Source of the DNA: Sedimentisphaerales bacterium
GTDB lineage: Bacteria; Planctomycetota; Phycisphaerae; Sedimentisphaerales; SG8-4
Length of the DNA: 14,760 nt
Assembly (NCBI GenBank): GCA_016932895.1
Contig: JAFGCA010000119.1
Coordinates: 1 to 14,760, forward strand
Direction of reading: 5' to 3'
A program made the position numbers and the translations under genes. Within the stretch, counting starts at the first letter, position 1; each line of letters begins with the position of its first letter. Shown here piece by piece: positions 6,657 to 12,447 of this stretch. Under the pieces are notes generated by a model. That model had not been told where the DNA came from and made no database searches. It saw only the letters and a program-made list of their open reading frames with translations.

Positions 6657-8570
6657 TCAGGGCGCGACTTTCAGGAGCGCCTCGGACCACCGGTGCAGTT
6701 GCCACGGGCCGAATTCGACGTCGGCGGTGACGACGTGGACGCCGTCGGAGGCGCGGGCGGGGACTGTTACCCGAAAGCGAAGCTCTGCTTCTTTCCCGGC
6801 CGCGGCGGTCGTGGAGACTTCGGCGGGGCGCGTCTCGAAGCCGGGCGGGGCGTTCAAAGTCACCTTGAATGTCTGTGATCTGTGAGAGTGGTTGAGTATC
6901 CTGACCGCCACGTCGGTCTCCTGGCCGGCTCGTACCTCCTGTCCATACGGATGAATCCGGGCCCAACGCTCGTCGATGCCGAAGTTCGGTTCGTCCCAGG
7001 GAAACAGGTCGCTCAGGATGTCCTTGCGCCGGCGAAGCGTTTCGGTCATGTGTTCGATCTGGGCCTCGTCGAAGCGGAAGGGCTCCAGGACGTGCTCGTT
7101 GATCAGCAGGGCCTGCGCCGGGATGGCGCTGCGGAGGAGATCGAGGCAGTAGAAGTAGCCCTGGCCTTCGCCCAGCAGATTGCGGTTTTGCAGGCAATAG
7201 TCATCGAGGCCCGAGGGGGTGAAGGAATCGCCGACGAAGAAGATCTTCTCGCCGTCGTCCTTTTCCACGAGCAACGCATCATGGTAGATGGTCTGGCCGG
7301 GGAAATCGTAGAACGTCAGCGTAAATTCCTTCCAGCGCCGCCTGTGCCGGTCGGGCACGATGGTGAGCCGTTCGATGGCATTGGCGGTCACACACGGCAA
7401 ACGATAGGCTCCGGGCCGGCGCAGGATGTCCTCCAGGATCGGCGTGGCGTAGACCGGGCAGTCGTATTCCTGGAGAAACTCGTTGACCCTGTCCGTGTGG
7501 TCGTCGTGATAGTGCGTGATGAAGAGGCCGGCCACGCGGTCCAGCTTGCCTTGCTCGCGCAGCTTGCGGATTTCGGCGATGATGGCCCCAGAGCCGCAGT
7601 CGATCAGCAGGCCCGTCCGGTCCTGCGCGATCACGAGCCGGCTGTTGTGGATGGGCACGATCCAGTCGGGAGGCGTTTTCTCGATCGTCTTGGCGTAGGG
7701 CATCCACGGCACGTTTGGGGTCTTGCCCAACGCGCGCTCGGCGAGGGTGTCGTAGTGTTCCTTGAAATACCAGTGCCCGGCGTTGATGGACAGGTAGTTC
7801 TCGTAGGCCGCTTGGAGTCTTTCGATAAGCTTGCCGATGGCCCGTGCCGGCTGTTCGATCACCGGTCCGCGCGCCGGCACGAGCACGTCGGGTTTGCGGG
7901 CGGCGATCTTTCGCAGGCTGGCGATCAACTCGCCGATCCGGCCGGCGTAGCCATGATATCCCCCGATCCGGGCCTCGGACACGGCGTCCTGCAGGCTGTA
8001 GAGATCGAGCAGATGTCCGTCGCCGTAGATGACGTCTCCAACGAAGCCGTATCGGCAGCCGTCCATCTCCACGAAATACGACACTGCCTTTCTCGTATAT
8101 CCCGGCGTATCGAGAACGTCGATCGTGACATCGCGCCATTGCAGGCGGTCGCCTTCCCCCACCGTCCGGCCCACTTTCAGGGCGGCGGTCGGGATCTTCG
8201 TGCTTTGCTGGGCGTAGTCGTGGAACCGCTTGTCCCAGAAGCCGGCCCAGAACGCACCGGTCTCGGTGAGCGGCTTCGCCGCGCCGGCCGGAACGACGGA
8301 TTCGGCGCCGTTGTCGACCAGCGCCCGGGCGGCCCAGACGACGTCGCGCCGCCCGTGCGTCAAGAGCACCATATCGGCCGAGCCCCAGTGCCGCTTTGGA
8401 TCGCCATAGACGACGAGCCTGTGGCCGCCTTTTTCGATACAGACGCCGTTCACGGCCCCGTGAGTAACGGTGACAGATGAACTCAGAACGTCCTGGCCGG
8501 CAGCGATACACAGACTTGGCAGAACGATAGCTGCAACGTGTATCAACGGATACCAATGCGATCTTCTCAC
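6657..8570 (-). CDS. Exported protein with two metallo-beta-lactamase domains
   Basis: This 637-residue protein contains an N-terminal hydrophobic signal (about 8-24, IHVAAIVLPSLCIAAG) and a first MBL domain (about 30-270). The second MBL domain (about 290-535) has an intact THYHDDHTD motif (His353, His355, Asp357, His358), a PGQTIYHD loop, GDS and a C-terminal NEH. The last 100 residues look like an Ig-like NEW3 domain. In the first domain HxHxDH has become HGRRDV (His72 kept), the TPGHT-like site reads TPGYT and the last His position reads PARG, so that domain is probably structural. The second domain should be a two-metal hydrolase of unknown substrate. The GTG at 8570 is preferred: AGGGA lies six bases upstream and the signal peptide starts there. 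Upstream in-frame codons to 8747 give an implausible Arg-rich extension. Confidence 0.87.
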   Translation of the reverse strand: MRRSHWYPLIHVAAIVLPSLCIAAGQDVLSSSVTVTHGAVNGVCIEKGGHRLVVYGDPKRHWGSADMVLLTHGRRDVVWAARALVDNGAESVVPAGAAKPLTETGAFWAGFWDKRFHDYAQQSTKIPTAALKVGRTVGEGDRLQWRDVTIDVLDTPGYTRKAVSYFVEMDGCRYGFVGDVIYGDGHLLDLYSLQDAVSEARIGGYHGYAGRIGELIASLRKIAARKPDVLVPARGPVIEQPARAIGKLIERLQAAYENYLSINAGHWYFKEHYDTLAERALGKTPNVPWMPYAKTIEKTPPDWIVPIHNSRLVIAQDRTGLLIDCGSGAIIAEIRKLREQGKLDRVAGLFITHYHDDHTDRVNEFLQEYDCPVYATPILEDILRRPGAYRLPCVTANAIERLTIVPDRHRRRWKEFTLTFYDFPGQTIYHDALLVEKDDGEKIFFVGDSFTPSGLDDYCLQNRNLLGEGQGYFYCLDLLRSAIPAQALLINEHVLEPFRFDEAQIEHMTETLRRRKDILSDLFPWDEPNFGIDERWARIHPYGQEVRAGQETDVAVRILNHSHRSQTFKVTLNAPPGFETRPAEVSTTAAAGKEAELRFRVTVPARASDGVHVVTADVEFGPWQLHRWSEALLKVAP

Positions 8571-8620
8571 GCCACGTCCCTTTCGATCGAACAGCGCCAC
8601 ACGAACCCGAAAAGCTCCAT

Positions 8621-8648
8621 GGTACAATCGGCTGTCCCGGCCGGTCAA
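8621..8648 (-). promoter_or_regulatory. Weak candidate promoter of the MBL gene
   Basis: On the reverse strand, TTGACC (8643-8648), a 16-base spacer and TGTACC (8621-8626). The -35 is good and the -10 is poor. It would give a short leader of about 45 bases to the GTG at 8570. An alternative lies in the AT island: TTGTCA (8854-8859) with TATAAA 18 bases on, giving a leader of about 260 bases. Confidence 0.25.
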
Positions 8649-8809
8649 CACCATCGTAACAGAGGGTTCTCGGTGCCGAACGAGCCTGTCCATGGGCGCG
8701 GTTGTCGGTCGTAACATGGGAGGCTGCCACGGCTCTTTCGCGGGCATGCATCCCGCTGCGACGCCTTCGGCGGCGCGAATCTCCCGCGCTTCAGGGCTGC
8801 GATCTGTCC

Positions 8810-8837
8810 TTGTTGCCCCAGTTGCCTATTTTATAAT
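8810..8837 (+). promoter_or_regulatory. Candidate promoter of the caspase-like gene
   Basis: TTGTTG (8810-8815), a 16-base spacer and a perfect TATAAT (8832-8837), in the only AT-rich island of this intergenic region. Transcription would start near 8844 and give a leader of about 255 bases. The -35 matches only the TTG half. Confidence 0.4.
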
Positions 8838-9100
8838 ACGTAGTTTTCCCTATTGACAACACAGCAACAGAGGCGCATTTGGTGGCGCGCTACAGGGGAG
8901 CACGCTACAGAGCCGACACCGCTTGACGAGACCACCATGTGCCCCGCACGGTTTCCCGGTATCGCAAACGGATGGGAATATGGCAATGGGTGCGAGAGCT
9001 CCTCCAGATTGCTTCATCTTCCTCGGTCAACCGCAGTCCGTGTTCCAACCCGCCTTCACTACCGCTGGTTTCGTCTCGACAACATACAAAGGAGAGACAC

Positions 9101-10231
9101 ATGAAAATCGGAAAGCTAAACTTCAAACCGTACGCGGCGAAGAAGCCTCTGGGCCTCACCATGGGGAAATTCCTCTCCGCCCAGGACGTTGCGAAGCAGC
9201 CGCCGGCGAGACTTGGCTCGCTCCTGGCCCTGTCGGCCAGTGACAAGCTGAGACTCACTCTCGAGCGGTATCGCCTCGAACCTGACTTCAAGCTGGGAAT
9301 CATCGGTGTCGGTATTCTCACGAAGAAGGAGGTCATCGAGCACATCAAGAAACGGACGGATTTCGGGAGGGTGGCTCTCAATGCCGAGATAGGTTACTGC
9401 AACGAGCTCATTTCCACTCTCACGACCCGGCGACCGGTGCCCTGGCCCAAGGTTGATTCCAAGGCCTCGGCGTCCCAGATCCCGGAGCACAAATGGGTCA
9501 AGAAGTGCATCTGGCTCAGACTTCGTACCCGCGCTCTGTTCTGCGAGAACACGACCGATGGTGTGACCACGCCATTCGCCGACTACCGGACGAAGAACGT
9601 GCATCCGGTGTTCGCCAAGAGAGGATTCGCGGTGATGGCCCTGACCGGCACGGAGAACGAGAGAGTCAGTTTTGTGCCGAGAGCGAAAGGTAGACTGACG
9701 GTCTATATCGGCGGTGTAGGGCACGGCAGCTACACGGTCTATACCGGCCACTGGGGTGACCACATTCTTGAGGTCGGCCAGTACGATCCCGCCGAGGTCG
9801 CGAGCAAGTCGATCCATTTCCTCAGTTGCCAGACGGGCAGGACGCTGGGGCCCGATACAGTTGCCAATGGCGCCCACGCGTATGCCGGCTACAACGAGAA
9901 CTTCGTTCTTCAGTGGGACGACGGGAGCACGCCGCAGGTCAATGAGTTCCGCCTGTTTGCGCGCAGTGACAGCACCTTCGACATCGCCATGGCCTGCGGC
10001 GCGACGGCGCAGAAGGCGTATGACGCGACGATTCAGGCGTTCAATGCGGCCATCAGTCAGGTGCCCAACACCATCGCGGCAACGTACCTGACGTGGGACC
10101 GGGACCACCTCAGGCTTTCCGGGAATCCCGCCGCGGTCATTCGACCCTATCGTTACGTGAAGATCTGCTTCCCAATACGCGCCCTGGAGCAGGAGGACAT
10201 GCTGGTTGAGGCCGGTGCGTTAGCCGACTGA
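9101..10231 (+). CDS. Putative caspase-fold (clan CD) peptidase-like protein
   Basis: This 376-residue protein has no signal peptide and no membrane segment, so it is probably cytoplasmic. Residues 22-107 form a domain that reappears in the small protein encoded at 10444-10776: GKFLSAQD, ERYRLEPDF, LTKKEVIEHI, DFGRVAL. Residues about 195-300 look like a caspase/gingipain-type core. A beta strand leads to GGVGHGSY with His208, and the next strand IHFLSCQTGRTLGPD carries Cys243, followed by GAHAYAGYNENF. The order and spacing fit the His-Cys dyad of clan CD cysteine peptidases, such as the C14 and C25 families. Activity is inferred, and a CHAT-like or inactive relative is possible. AGGAG at 9090-9094 supports this ATG; a longer in-frame start at 8939 lacks a ribosome binding site. 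A strong hairpin follows at 10272-10301. Confidence 0.75.
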   Translation: MKIGKLNFKPYAAKKPLGLTMGKFLSAQDVAKQPPARLGSLLALSASDKLRLTLERYRLEPDFKLGIIGVGILTKKEVIEHIKKRTDFGRVALNAEIGYCNELISTLTTRRPVPWPKVDSKASASQIPEHKWVKKCIWLRLRTRALFCENTTDGVTTPFADYRTKNVHPVFAKRGFAVMALTGTENERVSFVPRAKGRLTVYIGGVGHGSYTVYTGHWGDHILEVGQYDPAEVASKSIHFLSCQTGRTLGPDTVANGAHAYAGYNENFVLQWDDGSTPQVNEFRLFARSDSTFDIAMACGATAQKAYDATIQAFNAAISQVPNTIAATYLTWDRDHLRLSGNPAAVIRPYRYVKICFPIRALEQEDMLVEAGALAD

Positions 10232-10271
10232 TCCGGCGCACGATCGCGAAACGGCAGCATGATGCAGAACC

Positions 10272-10301
10272 CGAGGCCGCGTGCCCCGGCACGCGGCCTC
10301 G
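10272..10301 (+). terminator. Perfect 13-bp hairpin after the caspase-like gene
   Basis: CGAGGCCGCGTGC (10272-10284) pairs perfectly with GCACGCGGCCTCG (10289-10301) around a four-base loop. It lies 41 bases after the stop. No T-tract follows, so termination may be of the U-less kind or the hairpin may protect the 3' end. It should limit read-through into the downstream small gene. Confidence 0.55.
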
Positions 10302-10376
10302 CCGACTCAAGCCGGGCCCGCCTTCGTGCCGTGCGACAACGCGACCGACCGACGACGTGCCCCGTACGATGGAAAC

Positions 10377-10404
10377 TGGACATCGCCCGGATTTCTGTTA
10401 CCAT
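10377..10404 (+). promoter_or_regulatory. Promoter of the small adaptor-like gene
   Basis: TGGACA (10377-10382, five of six), a 16-base spacer and TACCAT (10399-10404, four of six). Transcription would begin near 10411, leaving about 30 bases before the ATG at 10444. With the hairpin upstream, this suggests the small gene is transcribed on its own. Confidence 0.42.
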
Positions 10405-10443
10405 GGCAGGGATGGCTGTTAGAGGAAAACAGGGGGAATGATT

Positions 10444-10776
10444 ATGACGATGCCGGAGATTGACAAGGCGAATCGGAAAAAGCCCCTATGTTACGACCCT
10501 GCCCGTGGGAAGTTCATCCTCTATGACGAGATCATTTCGCGGCAGGAGAAAATCGTTCCCATCGACACGCTGTCCGATGACGACATGAAGAAACTCGTTA
10601 TCGAGCGGTTGCGCGTGGGGCCCGATTTCACGGCTCGGGACTTGAACGGCCGACGTCTTTCGCGCGACGAGGTGATTCGTGCGGTCGAGCGCGATGAGCC
10701 TTTTGGGCAAATCACCTTGGGCGGCGACAAGTCCTCTCTTCGGGATTTGCTGGGGAAGGTCGAGCGGAACCTGTAG
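10444..10776 (+). CDS. Small protein sharing the N-terminal domain of the caspase-like protein
   Basis: This 110-residue charged, soluble protein has no signal peptide or membrane segment. From residue 22 onward it aligns with residues 22-107 of the caspase-like protein just upstream: GKF at 22-24 in both, ERLRVGPDF against ERYRLEPDF, LSRDEVI against LTKKEVI, PFGQITL against DFGRVAL, and a Leu-rich C-terminal helix. It is therefore a free-standing copy of that domain with nothing attached. I do not recognise the family. It could be an adaptor, a decoy/inhibitor or a regulator of the caspase-like protein (inference). Three in-frame ATGs lie at 10438, 10444 and 10450. The GGGGG at 10432-10436 is correctly spaced for 10444, and that start also puts GKF at the same residue number as in the larger protein. 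Confidence 0.75.
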   Translation: MTMPEIDKANRKKPLCYDPARGKFILYDEIISRQEKIVPIDTLSDDDMKKLVIERLRVGPDFTARDLNGRRLSRDEVIRAVERDEPFGQITLGGDKSSLRDLLGKVERNL

Positions 10777-10800
10777 AGGCGGCATGTGCCGGGCGGACCA

Positions 10801-10824
10801 GGCGTCACGAGGACGCGTGACGCC
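10801..10824. terminator. Hairpin between convergent genes
   Basis: GGCGTCACG (10801-10809) pairs perfectly with CGTGACGCC (10816-10824) around a six-base loop, in the 84-base gap between the small gene (stop at 10776) and the reverse-strand lamin-tail gene (stop at 10861). No T-tract follows on either strand. It is probably a bidirectional 3'-end hairpin. Confidence 0.5.
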
Positions 10825-10860
10825 GCAGGGGGAGTCTTGCGTCGGACGGCCTCTGGCGTT

Positions 10861-12093
10861 TCAGTCGTTCGTCGATCCCGGGGTGGGAATCGTGGCGTGC
10901 CAGTTGTTCGGGTCGTCGCCGTAGCGGGACGGGAAGATGCGGTTCAGAGAGGGCCCCAACCCGTCTGCTTCCACCGGCCACGGATCGATGTGGTGGGAGA
11001 AATCATCGCCGCGCGACCCGTCGCTGTATTCCACGCGGTCCACTTCAATCCAGTAGCGCGTGCCCGCGTCGTCGACGTCCCCGGGCTTGAGGAGCCGAAT
11101 TTGTTCGCCCTGGTTGGCGAGCTTGCCCGAACCCCATTCGAACACTTGCGCGGTTGCGGGGACGCCGCCTCGACGAACCGCATCGGCGTCTCTGGCCAGC
11201 AGAATATGTTCGAACGGCTGCAGCGTCACCGGCACGTCCGAGGCGAACCAGAAGTCGATTCCGGACTCATCCACGAATCGCCAGGGCTCCATCGCGACAA
11301 AGTCGAACAGGGTAACGAGCCCGGCGCTGATATTCAGCAGCTCGACGTATTCGGCGTCGCCGTCGATTGCGGGGTGGTACATGATTTCGTTGATGACGAC
11401 CGGCCCGACGAGGGGACCGGCGTTGGCCAGGCCGGGGGTGGGCCAGCTCAGGGTGACGAAGGCGGGCGTTCGGTCGCTCTTGATGTACCGACCGAAAGAG
11501 TTGCCCGTTTCCGAGGCTCCGAATGTCTGGGCCCTCTGACAGGTGCCGAAGAGGGAATCGGCCGGGGCCGTGAGGTAAAGGGTCTCGCCGTTTTCGCTCA
11601 AGGCAAACGGCGTCCGCGTGCCGGCATTGAACGGATTGCCGAAATGCGTGTGCTCGTAGAACACGATGTACCCGAAAGGCCCCACGGTCGTTCCATCGGC
11701 GATGACGTGCCGGTCGAGTTCGTTCCTGTCGTCGCTGAGCGACCACCCGCTGATATCCACGGGAAGGCTGCTGAGGTTATGAAGCTCGATCCAGTCGGGG
11801 GCCACGTCGTGCGAATGCGCCAGGACCTCGTTGATGACAATCGGACAGCCCGTCCGGCGCCAGTGGGCCGCCAGCAGGGCCAGATCGATCCCGTTGGTTT
11901 GCTGGTCGGCGTTAAAGTCGCCGGTTTCATTCGGATCGGCCAGCCACAATCGGGCAAAGAGCTGCAGATCGGCGAGGTCGACCGTGCAGTCCTGGTTGAG
12001 ATCGCCGGTGGGGCACTGCGCGCAGGCGGCGCCGGCCCAGAACAAGCCCCCGATGACGGAGGCAATCACTACCCTCTTCGCTGCGTTCACCAT
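10861..12093 (-). CDS. Secreted dockerin plus lamin-tail-domain protein
   Basis: This 410-residue protein has a Sec signal peptide (1-25, cleavage likely after ACA). A dockerin type I-like pair of calcium loops comes next: GDLNQDCTVDLADL (30-43) and GDFNADQQTNGIDLALL (about 57-73). Two lamin-tail (LTD) beta sandwiches follow. The first (about 83-205) opens IVINEVLAHSHDVAPDWIEL and contains GWSLSDD. The second (about 212-340) opens VVINEIMYHPAIDGDAEYVE. In bacteria LTDs are found in exported proteins, often beside nucleases or CotH domains; neither is present here, so this looks like a binding or structural surface protein. The ATG at 12093 places the signal peptide at the N-terminus and fits the predicted transcription start near 12189. 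The ribosome binding site is weak (GAGAG). No catalytic motif is visible. Confidence 0.88.
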   Translation of the reverse strand: MVNAAKRVVIASVIGGLFWAGAACAQCPTGDLNQDCTVDLADLQLFARLWLADPNETGDFNADQQTNGIDLALLAAHWRRTGCPIVINEVLAHSHDVAPDWIELHNLSSLPVDISGWSLSDDRNELDRHVIADGTTVGPFGYIVFYEHTHFGNPFNAGTRTPFALSENGETLYLTAPADSLFGTCQRAQTFGASETGNSFGRYIKSDRTPAFVTLSWPTPGLANAGPLVGPVVINEIMYHPAIDGDAEYVELLNISAGLVTLFDFVAMEPWRFVDESGIDFWFASDVPVTLQPFEHILLARDADAVRRGGVPATAQVFEWGSGKLANQGEQIRLLKPGDVDDAGTRYWIEVDRVEYSDGSRGDDFSHHIDPWPVEADGLGPSLNRIFPSRYGDDPNNWHATIPTPGSTND

Positions 12094-12187
12094 TGCTTCT
12101 CTCGTTCTCTTTTCAATAAGGCGACGTCGGAAGCCCTTGTGACTGGCCTGATTATCGGTCCGAAGAGCGCCCGACGACCCCATAGCA

Positions 12188-12217
12188 GACGCCCTATTTT
12201 ACCATGAATAGGGCGTC
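12188..12217. promoter_or_regulatory. 11-bp perfect inverted repeat, candidate operator
   Basis: GACGCCCTATT (12188-12198) and AATAGGGCGTC (12207-12217) are perfect reverse complements separated by eight bases. The element covers the -10 and most of the spacer of the reverse promoter. Most of it lies upstream of the expected start site, so it should act as DNA, as a repressor or activator site, rather than as an RNA hairpin. Confidence 0.55.
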
Positions 12218-12225
12218 ATAGTCAA
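12196..12225 (-). promoter_or_regulatory. Promoter of the lamin-tail gene
   Basis: On the reverse strand, TTGACT (12220-12225, five of six), an 18-base spacer and TAAAAT (12196-12201, five of six). Transcription would start near 12189, about 95 bases before the ATG at 12093. Confidence 0.6.
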
Positions 12226-12274
12226 TATGCGTCCGCCAACGGCTACACCACGCACGGAACGGTCGTTTCGGCGG

Positions 12275-12304
12275 TTGACAACGACGTTACAGCAGTCGTA
12301 TCCT
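12275..12304 (+). promoter_or_regulatory. Promoter of the Tat-exported isomerase-like gene
   Basis: A perfect TTGACA (12275-12280), an 18-base spacer and TATCCT (12299-12304, four of six). The start site near 12311 leaves a leader of about 137 bases. Confidence 0.55.
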
Positions 12305-12311
12305 ACCGGTT

Positions 12312-12392
12312 GGCCACAGGGGCTGCATACTGCCGGCATGGGGCAAACGTGAGCCCCGCTGGGATCTTTACGTGTGGGAGGCCGTTTTTTTT
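12312..12392 (+). promoter_or_regulatory. Candidate structured leader ending in T8
   Basis: Just after the predicted start, CCACA (12314-12318) can pair with TGTGG (12373-12377), enclosing a hairpin GGGGC/GCCCC (12340-12344 and 12353-12357) with an AAACGTGA loop. GGAGGCCG and eight T residues (12385-12392) follow. A structured region that ends in a T-run ahead of the ribosome binding site is the layout of a transcription attenuator or riboswitch. I do not recognise a known class, and the helices are short, so this is tentative. Confidence 0.3.
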
Positions 12393-12447
12393 CCGGGCTT
12401 TCAGCCACAATGATATCGCCGCGAGTTTTTTTCTGGAGGTTTCAACC

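Larger units (their letters stand above)
8571..9100. other. Divergent intergenic region between the MBL and caspase-like genes
   Basis: These 530 bases hold candidate promoters for both flanking genes, an AT-rich island around 8825-8860 in otherwise GC-rich DNA, and a directly repeated CGCTACAG (8888-8895 and 8903-8910). Open frames continue into this region from both flanking genes, but they lack ribosome binding sites and have Arg/Pro/Ser-rich compositions, so I read it as non-coding. Confidence 0.5.
12094..12447. other. Divergent promoter region between lamin-tail and Tat-exported genes
   Basis: This 354-base region holds two good divergent promoters, an 11-base inverted repeat over the reverse promoter, and a forward leader with pairing segments, a T8 run (12385-12392) and a T7 run (12426-12432). 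I see no gene in it. The in-frame ATG at 12310 would extend the Tat protein by 46 residues, bury its twin-arginine signal internally and coincide with the predicted transcript start, so it is not used as the start. Confidence 0.6.

Noticed and set aside
6882..8480. A 532-codon forward frame opposite the MBL gene
   Set aside because: The reverse frame carries the MBL motif and signal peptide. The forward one shows the Val/Asp/Gly-rich composition of a shadow frame.
8853..8881. Perfect TTGACA at 8853 as the -35 of the caspase-like gene
   Set aside because: No acceptable -10 lies 16 to 18 bases downstream (CATTTG). The TATAAT at 8832 lies upstream of it instead.
8939..9100. N-terminal extension of the caspase-like protein
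   Set aside because: No ribosome binding site precedes 8939, the extension is Ser/Arg-rich, and the start at 9101 has AGGAG and puts GKF at the same residue as in its small paralog.
10786..12207. A 473-codon forward frame opposite the lamin-tail gene
   Set aside because: The reverse frame has dockerin and LTD motifs and a promoter; the forward frame has no ribosome binding site or domain.
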